Source: an uncultured Pseudoxanthomonas sp. (GTDB lineage Bacteria > Pseudomonadota > Gammaproteobacteria > Xanthomonadales > Xanthomonadaceae). Taken from it: a stretch of 64,000 nucleotides of DNA. Under the pieces are notes generated by a model. The model did not search any database. It had not been told where the DNA came from and worked only from the letters and a program-made list of their open reading frames with translations. The position numbers and the translations under genes are program-made. The first letter of the stretch is position 1. Every line of letters starts with the position of its first letter. Shown one piece after another: positions 34,690-43,301 of the stretch. The DNA lies in NCBI GenBank assembly GCA_946479745.1, contig CAMLGZ010000019.1:12231-76230 (forward strand). The letters run 5' to 3'.

Positions 34690-34870
34690 GGGTCGTAGGC
34701 TGGGTTAGCTCCATCAACCCAGCGCCTTCACCCAAAGACCGCGAGTTGCTGGGTTGATGGAACCAACCCAGCCTACGTTGTACGCTTGCGGCTGATCTCA
34801 CTGGCAAGACTAAAGGGGACGGAGGCAATTAACGCAACTTAATTTCCTCCGTCCACTTTTAGCCGTCCCC
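34690..34870. repeat. REP of GTAGGCTGGGTTAGC family plus GGGGACGGAGG hairpin
   Basis: The REP reads CGTAGGCTGGGTTAGCTCC, CAACCCAGCGCC, then TTGCTGGGTTGATGG and CCAACCCAGCCTACG. It continues with GTTGTACGCTTGCGGCTG, a segment repeated almost exactly at 36716-36752. A hairpin of GGGGACGGAGG and CCTCCGTCC type follows. Sequence of this type often marks ends of RAYT elements. Confidence 0.8.
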
Positions 34871-34950
34871 TTTTTAGCCGTAAGCCGTAGGCGTGGTGGT
34901 GCTCGCGATTGATGCGGTTCGCTACGCTCGTCACATCCTACAAGCTCGCC

Positions 34951-36453
34951 TCAGGGCTGATGGATATCGTAGTACTGGCGCCGACCGACCTGTTCAATCG
35001 CCGTGCGCACGTCTTCACGCTGCATCAGTACGTCCCATCGGGCGTAGCTCTCTTCCTCCGCCGGCAACAGGCGCGGCGGCAGATAGTCTTGGACCATGAC
35101 GAGGACAGCGGCGCGCTCTTCCTCCGACGCTAGTGCCGCGACCAGCGCCTCCGCCGCCGCGTCCATCCGTCCTTCGCGCAGTAGGGCGCTCAGGTACAGC
35201 GGCGTCGACAGAGATCGGTGTTTCTCCAGGTAGGCCATTGCCTTGTCCGCGCCGGTGCGGTCGCCCTGCAGCAGCCGTGCGCAATGCTGCACCGACTGCA
35301 ACGCCATCTGGCCGTAGTCGGACATGTCACCCACTCCTGCCAATACGGCCAGTGCCTGCTTGCCGTTGCCGCGCGCGCAGTACATTTCGCCCAGATTGAT
35401 CTTCTGACTCACATTGGAATTGCCTTCCTCGGCCAGCGTGCTCGCCAACCGCATGGTCGCCAGGCTGTCGTCCCAGCGACCCAACTGGCCCAGCGCGTTG
35501 GACTTGCTGTTGAGCAGCCATACCTTCGATTCGGGGCTGGCGAACTGTTTCGAGTCGCGCTGCAGGATTGTGTCCACCACTTCAACGATGCGACCGTGCT
35601 CGCCGACGACCCGCAGCGCGCCCGTCACGTCGAGGAGGCGTTCCAGATCGTCGGGGGCGGCGGCGGACCGCGCAGCCAGTCGGTCCACGCGCTCCTTCGC
35701 AACTCGGGCCACGTCGAAGCGCGGCGACCGCGTGTCGTACAAACCATCGAAGCGCCGGTCGCTGCGCAACTGGATGAGTTCGTACGGCGCGCTGATGCGG
35801 TCGATGGCGATGCGGGCGAGATCGCCTTCGCCGCGTTGCACGCGCAGCAGGGCTAGCTCGAACCACAGCATGTCCGCACCCGCGCCTTCTTGCTTCCATC
35901 CGGACGAGGCCAGGGATTGCAGCAGGTCCAGGCGTACCGGCGCTGTCGGCTGGAGTGCGTCCAGCAGGCCGTACAGGAACGAATCGTGCAAGCCGTCCAG
36001 CGCCTCGGGCCAGCGGCGCGCCAACTCGGCCATGTGCGCGCCCGCGGCATCGTGCTCCTGCAGTTGGTACTCGGCCCAACTCAGGTTGGCCCAGGCGTCG
36101 CTGTTGGTGGAATTGGCGGTGATCGCCTGCAGGTACAGGTCGCGGGCCCGTGCATGTGCCTTGCGCTGTAGCGCCGCGTCGCCGGCCAGCCCGTAGACGG
36201 CGGCTTGCGCCTCCTGCGGCAGTTGCACGAATGCGGGGTCGTCGACCAGCTTCTGGAACGCGGCGTCGGCCTTGCTCTGGTCCGTCGCCGCTTCGGGCCC
36301 GAAGGCCTGGTTCGCGAGGCCCTGCAATCGCTCGGCACGTTCGGCCGCGATCGTGTCGTTGCCATGGTCCGCTGCGGCGTCGTCGTCGGCTGCCCAGGCG
36401 GGCACCACCGCCAGAGCCAGCAACAACGCCGCGGTTCTCAATCCCCTGTACAT
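34951..36453 (-). CDS. Secreted or periplasmic TPR-repeat protein
   Basis: A ~500-residue protein with a signal peptide (RTAALLLALAVVPAWA) and then helix-turn-helix repeats across its length, e.g. ARARDLYLQAITANSTNSDA and NLSWAEYQLQEHDAAGAHMA, typical of tetratricopeptide repeats. No catalytic domain is seen. The ATG giving MYRGLRTAALLL is the likely start. A ~115-bp direct repeat lies on each side of the gene. Function unknown; TPR proteins usually mediate assembly of complexes. Confidence 0.75.
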   Translation of the reverse strand: MYRGLRTAALLLALAVVPAWAADDDAAADHGNDTIAAERAERLQGLANQAFGPEAATDQSKADAAFQKLVDDPAFVQLPQEAQAAVYGLAGDAALQRKAHARARDLYLQAITANSTNSDAWANLSWAEYQLQEHDAAGAHMAELARRWPEALDGLHDSFLYGLLDALQPTAPVRLDLLQSLASSGWKQEGAGADMLWFELALLRVQRGEGDLARIAIDRISAPYELIQLRSDRRFDGLYDTRSPRFDVARVAKERVDRLAARSAAAPDDLERLLDVTGALRVVGEHGRIVEVVDTILQRDSKQFASPESKVWLLNSKSNALGQLGRWDDSLATMRLASTLAEEGNSNVSQKINLGEMYCARGNGKQALAVLAGVGDMSDYGQMALQSVQHCARLLQGDRTGADKAMAYLEKHRSLSTPLYLSALLREGRMDAAAEALVAALASEEERAAVLVMVQDYLPPRLLPAEEESYARWDVLMQREDVRTAIEQVGRRQYYDIHQP

Positions 36454-36609
36454 TCCCCACATCACCACGACCCCGTTTCGAAAGAGGATCAGGTTACCCG
36501 TTCCCAGGTTCCTGGAGGCGTCAACCTATCCGACAAGCTGGCCGCAAGGGGGCCCCGACGCCGCTGCTTTACCGCCAACGCAGTTCCGTGCGGCCGGCAC
36601 GCCCTTCAA

Positions 36610-36752
36610 CCCGCTATAGGGGACGGAGGTAGGGCCGTAGGCTGGGTTAGCTCCATCAACCCAGCGCCTTCACCCAAAGACCGCGAGTTGCTGGGTTGAT
36701 GGGGAACCAATCCAGCCTACGTTGTACGCTTGCGGCTGATCTCACTGGCAAG
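36610..36752. repeat. REP of GTAGGCTGGGTTAGC family, upstream of RAYT
   Basis: GGGGACGGAGGTAGGG, then the full REP and the same GTTGTACGCTTGCGGCTG tail as at 34690, ending 9 bases before the RAYT start. It is the transposase-associated copy of this family. Confidence 0.85.
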
Positions 36753-36761
36753 GATGCTGGC

Positions 36762-37292
36762 ATGCGGACTTATGTGCGTGCACGGGTGCAAGGCGGCATC
36801 TATTTCTTCACCGTCAATTTGGCCGAGCGGCACGGCAATACCTTGCTGGTGGATCACATAGATGCGTTGAAAGATGCGTTCGGCCGCACCCGGCAGGACC
36901 ATCCTTTCACAATGCCCGCGTTCGTGGTTCTGCCGGAACACTTTCATTGCCTGTGGAGGATGCCGCCAGGTGATGACGATTTCCCGACACGTTGGCGTTT
37001 GATCAAGTCGCGGTTCTCGCGCAGCTTGCCCAATGTCGAGCGACGCTCGGAAAGCCGGCAAGACAAGAACGAGCGCGGTATTTGGCAACGCCGGTATTGA
37101 GAACAACTCGTTCGTAACGAAGCGCACTTCCTACGCCGCCTTGATTACATCCACTACAACCCGATCAAGCACGGCCATGTCAGCCGTGCGCTGGATTGGC
37201 CGCATTCCAGCTTTCGGTACTGGCTGGAGCGCGGGGTTTGCCCGTTGGATTGGGCCGTCGCACCTATCGGTGGTCTGCCGGAATCCGAATGA
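36762..37292 (+). pseudogene. REP-associated tyrosine transposase (RAYT), nonsense mutant
   Basis: A Y1/HUH-type RAYT that mobilises REP sequences. The HUH motif is in PEHFHCLWRM and the catalytic Tyr lies in [11 protein letters not shown]. The frame stays homologous throughout, but a TGA at 37098-37100 replaces the Trp expected in the usual IWQRRFWEH context. After it, [20 protein letters not shown] continues in the same frame to a stop at 37290-37292. The single base change leaves the HUH and Tyr motifs on different sides of the stop, so the protein should be inactive. It is flanked by REP arms of its own family. Confidence 0.85.
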
Positions 37293-37296
37293 GAGG

Positions 37297-37333
37297 GGGT
37301 GCTGGGTTGATGGAGCCAACCCAGCCTACTCAC
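37297..37333. repeat. REP half-element at 3-prime end of RAYT
   Basis: GTGCTGGGTTGATGGAGCC followed by AACCCAGCCTAC is a single REP arm just past the RAYT frame. With the copy at 36610-36752 it brackets the transposase relic. Confidence 0.8.
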
Positions 37334-37707
37334 TACGTGAGGCATGCGCGAGACTTCCAGCTGTTTTGGAAAGACAGAATCGGTCATCGCGAGACATGGG
37401 CATGACACGATTGCAGAACCACGCGGACTTCGATGCAGGACAGCATTTTCTCGTAGCGTGACGACCACAGCATTTTCCGAAATACACCGCTTGACGCGCG
37501 GGTGGTCGCGCACCACAGTCGGCGGCGCCGATAGCGCTGCACACGAATGCAGCGCACTCCACGGACCCGCAACAGACCGCAACGCTCTTGTCGTTCTTGC
37601 CTGAGGGAACAACCGCGCCGCCGCCGCTTTGCCGTGCGTCGCGTGAACGGCCCGCGCCTCCGCGCGCGCCCCTGTCCTTATCCACCAGGCACCTGGAGAA
37701 CACACTC
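37334..37707. other. Intergenic stretch before chitinase
   Basis: About 370 bases without a convincing gene. It leads into the chitinase ribosome site (TGGAGAA) and must hold its promoter. No clear operator was noticed. Confidence 0.4.
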
Positions 37708-39507
37708 ATGAGCATCAGATTGACGAAGGGTTTGCTGTGCGGCTTCCTGCTCGCAGCATGGATGTCGCCCGCGCAGGCGCAGAGCGTCAGCTGCACGGGG
37801 ATCGCCGAATGGAACGCGTCCACCATCTATAACGCCGGCAGCAAGCTCGTCTACCAGGGCCGCCTGTACCAGGCGACCATCACCATCTGGAATGCACCGC
37901 CCACGCACTGCCCCAGCTGCGGCTGGTATCAGGACCTGGGCGTCTGCGGCACCGGCAGCAACCAGCCGCCAACCGCGACCCTGACCGCACCGGCCAATGG
38001 CGCCACCTTCAACGCAGGCGCCAACATCACGGTGTCGGCGAACGCCGCCGATGCCAACGGTACGGTCACCCAGGTGCAGTTCTTCCGTGGCACCACTTCA
38101 TTGGGAATCGATACCACCTCTCCCTACAGCGTGACCTGGACCAATGCGGCCGCAGGCAATTACGCCATCACTGCCGTCGCCACCGACAACGCGGGCGCCA
38201 CCGGCACTTCCGCCACGGCCAACATCACCGTCAATACCGTGGGCACGCCCGACACCACCGCACCCAGCGTGCCTGCCGGACTGGCCGCGACGTCGGTGAC
38301 TTCCTCCAGCGTCAACCTCAGCTGGAACGCGTCCACCGACAACGCGGGCGGCAGCGGCGTCGCCGGCTACGACGTCTACCGCAATGGCACGCTGGTCGGC
38401 TCGCCCGCCGGCACTTCCTTCAGCAACACCGGTCTTGCCGCCTCAACGGCCTACAACTTCCGCGTGCGCGCCCGCGACAACGCCGGCAACGCCTCGGCGC
38501 AAGGGTCGCAGATCACCGCGACTACCAGCGCCGGTGGCGGTTCCAACGACCTGCCGCGCCACGCGTTGGTGGGGTACTGGCACAACTTCAGTAATCCGTC
38601 CGGCGCCACGTTCCCGATCAGCCAGGTCTCCAACGACTTCGACGTCATCGTGGTCGCCTTCGGCGACGATGCGGGTAACGGCGGCGTCAGCTTCATCGTC
38701 GACCCGGGCGCTGGCAGCGAAGCGCAGTTCATCGCCGACGTGGCCGCGGCGCGTTCGCGCGGCAAGAAAGTAGTGCTGTCGCTGGGCGGCCAGAACGGCA
38801 CGGTGACCCTGAACAATTCGACGCAGGTCGCCAACTTCGTCAACAGCATGGAAGACCTGATCCGCTACTACGGCTTCGACGGCGTGGACATCGACCTGGA
38901 AAGCGGCGCGGGCGTCTCCCACGGTGCGCCCGTACAGACCAACCTGGTCACCGCCATCAAGCAGCTCAATACGCGCATCGGCCCGTCGTTCTACCTGTCG
39001 ATGGCGCCCGAGCACCCTTATGTCCAGGGCGGCTTTGCCGCATACAGCGGCATCTGGGGCGCTTACCTGCCGATCATCGATGGACTGCGCCAGGAGTTGG
39101 ACCTGATCCACGTGCAGTACTACAACAACGGCGCGCTGTATTCGCCGTATAGCCAGAACGGTCTGGCCGAGGGTTCGGTGGACATGCTGGTCGGCGCCAG
39201 CCTGATGCTGATCGAGGGTTTCAGGACCAACAACAACACCGGCGTCGTGTTCAATGGCCTGCGGCCGGACCAGGTGGCCTTCGGACTGCCTTCAGGACCC
39301 TCGTCCGCCAACAGCGGGCAGGCGTCGTCGGCCACGATCGCCAATGCCTTGAACTGCCTGACGCGGCTGCAAAGTTGCGGAACGATCCGGCCGCAGCAGG
39401 CCTATCCCACTTTCCGCGGCGTCATGACCTGGTCGATCAACTGGGACCGGCGCGACGGGTTCAACTTCTCGCGGCCGGTGCGGGCGACGTTGAATACCTT
39501 GCCCTGA
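37708..39507 (+). CDS. Secreted GH18 chitinase with CBM5/12, Ig-like and FnIII domains
   Basis: 599 residues. A signal peptide ending AQA at residue ~24 is followed by a chitin-binding CBM5/12 domain (~30-80; WNASTIYNAGSKLVYQGRLY), a bacterial Ig-like domain (~85-175), a fibronectin type III domain (~183-275) and the GH18 catalytic domain (~285-595). The catalytic motif is DGVDIDLE at 391-398 with Glu398 as acid. It should degrade chitin outside the cell, in keeping with the lytic lifestyle of Lysobacter-like bacteria. A terminator follows. The start MSIRLTKGLL was chosen to place the signal peptide at the N-terminus. Confidence 0.93.
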   Translation: MSIRLTKGLLCGFLLAAWMSPAQAQSVSCTGIAEWNASTIYNAGSKLVYQGRLYQATITIWNAPPTHCPSCGWYQDLGVCGTGSNQPPTATLTAPANGATFNAGANITVSANAADANGTVTQVQFFRGTTSLGIDTTSPYSVTWTNAAAGNYAITAVATDNAGATGTSATANITVNTVGTPDTTAPSVPAGLAATSVTSSSVNLSWNASTDNAGGSGVAGYDVYRNGTLVGSPAGTSFSNTGLAASTAYNFRVRARDNAGNASAQGSQITATTSAGGGSNDLPRHALVGYWHNFSNPSGATFPISQVSNDFDVIVVAFGDDAGNGGVSFIVDPGAGSEAQFIADVAAARSRGKKVVLSLGGQNGTVTLNNSTQVANFVNSMEDLIRYYGFDGVDIDLESGAGVSHGAPVQTNLVTAIKQLNTRIGPSFYLSMAPEHPYVQGGFAAYSGIWGAYLPIIDGLRQELDLIHVQYYNNGALYSPYSQNGLAEGSVDMLVGASLMLIEGFRTNNNTGVVFNGLRPDQVAFGLPSGPSSANSGQASSATIANALNCLTRLQSCGTIRPQQAYPTFRGVMTWSINWDRRDGFNFSRPVRATLNTLP

Positions 39508-39566
39508 CGGCTGGCGAAAAAGTTCGGGACGGGCAACGCATCGCCTGTCCCCGACTCCCACAATTC

Positions 39567-39596
39567 TCGGCGTCCCTTGTGGACGCCGATTTGTTT
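39567..39596 (+). terminator. Rho-independent terminator after chitinase
   Basis: A 9-bp stem TCGGCGTCC/GGACGCCGA with a 5-base loop is followed by TTTGTTT, about 60 bases past the chitinase stop. Confidence 0.8.
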
Positions 39597-39625
39597 GTAG
39601 AGGCCGCAGCGATCCGACGCTCGAT

Positions 39626-40549
39626 TCAGTGCTGCGGCGGTGGCGCCGGCTTCCAGTCGCCGAACAGGAAAATCAGCGCATCGGGCAGTCGCTTTTCCCA
39701 CGCGGCTTCGGTGTGCTCGGCATCCGGCTCAATGACCACTCGGAAATTCGTTTCGTCGTAACCGGCGGCGTGGAAGTTCGATTCGACCTGACGCACGAAC
39801 CCGATCATCTTCTGGCTGATGTACGGATCGGACGCCTCCTTTCCGCCGAACGCCACGAATACCTTCCTGGGCATGGCCGCCAGCGGACTGGTATCGCGCA
39901 CCAACTGGCCCATGCCCACCCACAGCACCGGACTTTCTATCAGGCCATAACCGAACGCGTTCGGCTTGGCCAGCAAAGCGTACAGGCTGGCGACGCCGCC
40001 GTAGGACGAACCACCAATGCCGGTGTTGGGTGCGCCTGTCAGTGTGCGGTAGTTGCTGTCGACCAACGGCATGACCTCCTTGGTCATGAAGTCGGGAAAC
40101 TGCTTGCCAGCCGGCTCGTCCATGTCGGGGTTGCCGACGAAATCCTTGTACGGCAGATATTCGCGCGCACGGTCCTTGCCCGCGTGATCCACACCCACCA
40201 CGATCAGCGGCGGGATCTTCTTGTCCGCCACCAACTGCCGCACCGCTTCATCAGCGCTCCACTCGTGATGGCTGACCTCGCTCAGGCACGCATCGAACAC
40301 ATTCTGTCCATCCAGCAGGTACAGCACCGGATAGCGGCGATCCTTGTTGGCGGCATCGCCGTACCCCGCCGGCAACAACACACGCACCTTCCGCTCATTG
40401 CCGAAGATCCCGCTCTTCAACACATGCACATGCAGATCGCCGTTGGCCGTCGACTTGCACGCCCCAGCCGCCGCCGCCGTCTGGGCCTGGGCCGCACCGG
40501 CGACCGACAAGCCAGCGCACAGTGCGAAGCAGATCAATATCGTACGCAT
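39626..40549 (-). CDS. Secreted alpha/beta-hydrolase esterase (PF00756 type)
   Basis: 307 residues with a signal peptide ending AAQAQ. The fold matches the enterochelin-esterase/CE1 group: YPVLYLLDGQNVFDA, the nucleophile block GIGGSSYGGVASLYAL with Ser in GSSYGG, and EHTEAAWEKRLPDAL with the catalytic His. Likely substrates are feruloyl, acetyl or siderophore esters, but the sequence does not decide. It converges on the chitinase gene and is a single gene. Confidence 0.82.
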   Translation of the reverse strand: MRTILICFALCAGLSVAGAAQAQTAAAAGACKSTANGDLHVHVLKSGIFGNERKVRVLLPAGYGDAANKDRRYPVLYLLDGQNVFDACLSEVSHHEWSADEAVRQLVADKKIPPLIVVGVDHAGKDRAREYLPYKDFVGNPDMDEPAGKQFPDFMTKEVMPLVDSNYRTLTGAPNTGIGGSSYGGVASLYALLAKPNAFGYGLIESPVLWVGMGQLVRDTSPLAAMPRKVFVAFGGKEASDPYISQKMIGFVRQVESNFHAAGYDETNFRVVIEPDAEHTEAAWEKRLPDALIFLFGDWKPAPPPQH

Positions 40550-40688
40550 GGTGTTCCTCCGGTTTCATTCCAGTAGTGGGCCGGCACGGCGGCCAGGCCG
40601 GCGACACGCACTACATCAAAAGTGCGTGCATCATCCAACCCATCCTACGGCAGTGCCGGGACCCAAGCCGCATTCCGGCTGCGTCAGG

Positions 40689-41822
40689 TCAGCTCAACCA
40701 GACCCTGCTTCGCTCGCGAATCCGTTCGATCAGGCCCAGCGCGCCTCTCTGGTCCCAAGACAACTGGGGCAATTCGGCCGCACGGATGACGGCTTCCGTT
40801 TCCTCGAGCATCTGCGCCAGGCGCGGGTGCCGGGCCATCTCCGCCGACAGCAGTGCCGCGTAGGGATCGCGCGGGTCGTGGATCGGCGATGCCGACATCG
40901 GCCGCGTGCCATACGCCAATGCCAGGCTGTCGATGCCGTCGAGGTCGCGCAGCACCGGCAACGCGAACGAACGCAAGCGCCCGGCTAGCCACGACGCGAG
41001 CGGCTCGATCTGCGCATCGCGGAAGATCCAGAAACCGCAGTCCCGCATCAGGTAATCGTGTCGCGGGCCGTCCCAGCCTTCGGCGAGACTCGCGAACGAG
41101 ATCTCCGCGCAGTCCTGTAGCGAAGACACCGCCCCCTGTCCCAGATCCAGTTGCTTTTCGGTGTAGATCGCGTCGTAGACCTGTTCGTGATGCATGCGCA
41201 ACCGCACCCGCACCCCGTAGAAACACTCCGGGGAGTCCACGGCCCACATTTCGAGACTCCGATATCCCCACGGAGCCGCGCATTCGAAGGTCGCGCAGAC
41301 CTGGTGCGTCCCCCAGGCATTGTTCGGCACGCGCGGAAAGCCCGCGGCCTCGGCCACCGGCTGGATCGCGACCAGCAGCCGCTCCAACAGCGCATCCTTG
41401 TCCGGCAGTCCGAACTGCCGCAGCCAGTCCGAATAGCGGCGATCCCACTGCCACAGCACGCGGTCGTGCCGCTGCGGCGTGATCTCGGCGCCGAAAATTT
41501 CGTCGCCGGAAGACTCCGCCGTGCAATTCATCGCGTCGATGAAGTCGACCATGCCCAAGCGCTCGTACGCGTCTGCGGCGAACGCGTTGCCTTCGTCGTT
41601 GAGATCGTTGTCCCACAACTTGCCGTCGCAATGATCGAACAGCAGTTCGAGCCCGGTGGTTTCCCCGCGGCGCAACGCCTCCGATCGCGTCATCAACTCA
41701 TCGCTGGCCAGGCCGCGCAGAACAGCCCATTCCAGGAACAAGCCGATGTGCCGGCCGCCGTTCTCGTTCGGCAGGTCGGTTTCGAAATCCAGAAAATAAT
41801 ATTCGGCGTCGTCGTATTTCAT
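40689..41822 (-). CDS. DUF7832-like protein of unknown function
   Basis: 377 residues. The opening KYDDAEYYFLDFETDLPNEN and GGRHIGLFLEWAVLRGL matches the DUF7832 N-terminal domain, which occurs in immunity-like or effector-neighbour proteins. The rest shows no catalytic motif I can name. The start MKYDDAEYYF was preferred to an upstream frame start that lacks family similarity. It is the gene to the left of the first attC site. Confidence 0.65.
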   Translation of the reverse strand: MKYDDAEYYFLDFETDLPNENGGRHIGLFLEWAVLRGLASDELMTRSEALRRGETTGLELLFDHCDGKLWDNDLNDEGNAFAADAYERLGMVDFIDAMNCTAESSGDEIFGAEITPQRHDRVLWQWDRRYSDWLRQFGLPDKDALLERLLVAIQPVAEAAGFPRVPNNAWGTHQVCATFECAAPWGYRSLEMWAVDSPECFYGVRVRLRMHHEQVYDAIYTEKQLDLGQGAVSSLQDCAEISFASLAEGWDGPRHDYLMRDCGFWIFRDAQIEPLASWLAGRLRSFALPVLRDLDGIDSLALAYGTRPMSASPIHDPRDPYAALLSAEMARHPRLAQMLEETEAVIRAAELPQLSWDQRGALGLIERIRERSRVWLS

Positions 41823-41903
41823 GCGTGGTCTTTCATGCGCGGGGTCGGCGGGCGCGGGCGCCGGGATTATAAGGCGGCGCCTGGGTCGCTTCGGCTGCAT
41901 GGC

Positions 41904-41964
41904 AGGCTCAAGCTCGGATTAAGCCGAGCCGCGAAGCGGCTTCGGCTTGAATGAACTGTCAGGT
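41904..41964 (-). other. Integron attC site 1 (Xanthomonas type)
   Basis: Read on the minus strand it gives CCTGACAGTTCATTCAAGCC, a palindromic centre GAAGCCGCTTCGCGGCTCGG and CTTAATCCGAGC. The acetyltransferase stop TGA lies in its first core, a hallmark of gene cassettes. The outer core is degenerate. Confidence 0.7.
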
Positions 41965-42471
41965 TACGACCCGCCAGACACAATGCATAACCCGCTCTCC
42001 ATCCGTATCGGAAACTAGTCCCTCGGGTGCGAAGCCGAGGCGCTTGACTACCTTGAAAGAGGCGGCATTGGCCGGAAGTATATGAGCGACGACCTCTCGG
42101 ACCAGGCCGCTCGATGCTGCCAGTTGAAGGAGACGACCAATAGCCAGCGTTGCAACGCCGCGACCCCGCTCTGCGCGGGCAACACCATAACTGATCTCCA
42201 CACTGCCCCTGACAGGCGCCGTTTTAAACCCGCATGCGCCAAGTACCGTTGAGCGCGAGGTGGAAACAATCAGGAACGGAACGCACCAGAAAATGGGCGT
42301 GCCGAGGTCCAGCTGCGCCAACGCACGAGCGACAGTCTTGGGCGGTGGTAACGAACCCTCAGGCACTTGCAGCGCTTCGAGCTCCACCAACTCAGAGGCG
42401 GCAAGGCGGCGAAGGTTGGGCACACTTATGTGAACAAGTTGAATCGCTTCTGGCTCTGACAATTGCGGCAT
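41959..42471 (-). CDS. GNAT-family N-acetyltransferase, integron cassette gene
   Basis: A 170-residue acetyl-CoA-dependent transferase. The acetyl-CoA loop is RAERGRGVATLAIGRLLQ, and strand beta-4 and the NAASFKVVKRLGFAPEG motif follow in order, resembling RimJ-like GNATs. The stop lies in attC 1 and the start lies 12 bases after the perfect GTTAGGC core of attC 2, so this is a complete gene cassette. Substrate unknown. Transcription probably comes from the promoter-like element at 42940-42969. Confidence 0.82.
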   Translation of the reverse strand: MPQLSEPEAIQLVHISVPNLRRLAASELVELEALQVPEGSLPPPKTVARALAQLDLGTPIFWCVPFLIVSTSRSTVLGACGFKTAPVRGSVEISYGVARAERGRGVATLAIGRLLQLAASSGLVREVVAHILPANAASFKVVKRLGFAPEGLVSDTDGERVMHCVWRVVT

Positions 42472-42482
42472 AGTCTTTCGCA

Positions 42483-42543
42483 GCCTAACGTCCGGATTAA
42501 GCCGACCCGCCAAGCGGGTTCGGCTTGAATGAATTGCTAGCGC
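42483..42543 (-). other. Integron attC site 2 (Xanthomonas type)
   Basis: Minus-strand CTAGCAATTCATTCAAGCCG, centre AACCCGCTTGGCGGGTCGGC, then CTTAATCCGGACGTTAGGC. The GTTAGGC core is perfect. The stop TAG of the upstream membrane-protein cassette lies in the other core. Confidence 0.85.
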
Positions 42544-42896
42544 GCATTCTCTCGACCCGCTGCCCAGCGCACAAGTTTTGCATACAGCGTGTAGAGCACT
42601 GGCAATAGGGGTAGAGGCACCAAGAGAACAAATGCAGCTTTAGTGAACTCGGAGCTGTCGCGGACAAGGTGTAGCGGGTCCTCGATCGGCAAGGTGCCGA
42701 GCAGTGCGCAAGTCAGGACAAATGACCAGAATGCGCACATGAAAATTGCCATTAGGCGATAGAACCTTCGCCAGGTCTTGGACGGATGATCGATGTTCCT
42801 ATCCGCTGGCAGAAACCTAAGGCGATTGGACAGTGAGATCTGGCCGACGATTCCGGCGATGAAAAGAAAGCCAAATGCATAGCTGACTGGGCCCAT
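42537..42896 (-). CDS. Small membrane protein, integron cassette gene
   Basis: A 119-residue integral membrane protein with hydrophobic segments at about 5-20, 48-68 and 88-105 (SYAFGFLFIAGIVGQI, LMAIFMCAFWSFVLTCALLG, FVLLVPLPLLPVLYTLYAKL). I do not recognise the family. The gene stop is inside attC 2 and the start is 5 bases from the GTTAGC core at 42901-42906, so it is a cassette gene at the promoter-proximal end of the array. Confidence 0.7.
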   Translation of the reverse strand: MGPVSYAFGFLFIAGIVGQISLSNRLRFLPADRNIDHPSKTWRRFYRLMAIFMCAFWSFVLTCALLGTLPIEDPLHLVRDSSEFTKAAFVLLVPLPLLPVLYTLYAKLVRWAAGRENAR

Positions 42897-42900
42897 GCGC

Positions 42901-43130
42901 GCTAACTACGACCAGACCCCAAAGTGGGGTGTGGCGCCGATTGTGTGTGTGGCCCGGGAGGCCCGTCAATCGGACTTGCCTGCACGACGCAAGGGATTAC
43001 GGCGATATCGTGGGTCGGCAGGACATACAACATCGTGTGCTTACCGGCACGGAAGCCGTTCAATGCCCCTCGAATCACTGGCGAACGTCCATTGTGGGTT
43101 GCGGATTCAACCGGCCGGTCACAATCGCGA
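42901..43130 (-). repeat. ~230-bp element A at head of cassette array
   Basis: Related by eye over ~210 bases (about 70 % identity) to element B at 50318-50545. Both read, toward the cassette, a promoter-like TTGACG..CACAAT, then CCCCA/TGGGG hairpin, then CGTAGTT at the cassette boundary. It could be an attI-like platform, a cassette promoter unit or a degraded cassette. Confidence 0.65.
42940..42969 (-). promoter_or_regulatory. Candidate cassette promoter in element A
   Basis: On the minus strand, TTGACG and CACAAT are separated by 18 bases, about 45 bases before the membrane-protein start codon. The same boxes with the same spacing occur in element B. Confidence 0.5.
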
Positions 43131-43301
43131 GCGCCGCTCGGCGAGGTTAACGGTAAAAAAACAAGTGACGCCGGAGACGTGAGTGCGTCGATAGTTGGTC
43201 ATTACATGACTTCTTGCATGCATTGGGCCCGCCGTCCAGGAATGTATAGTAGGCCAGCTATGGCGGGTACCTTGCCCGGCCACGAATCACGGAGAGATGT
43301 C

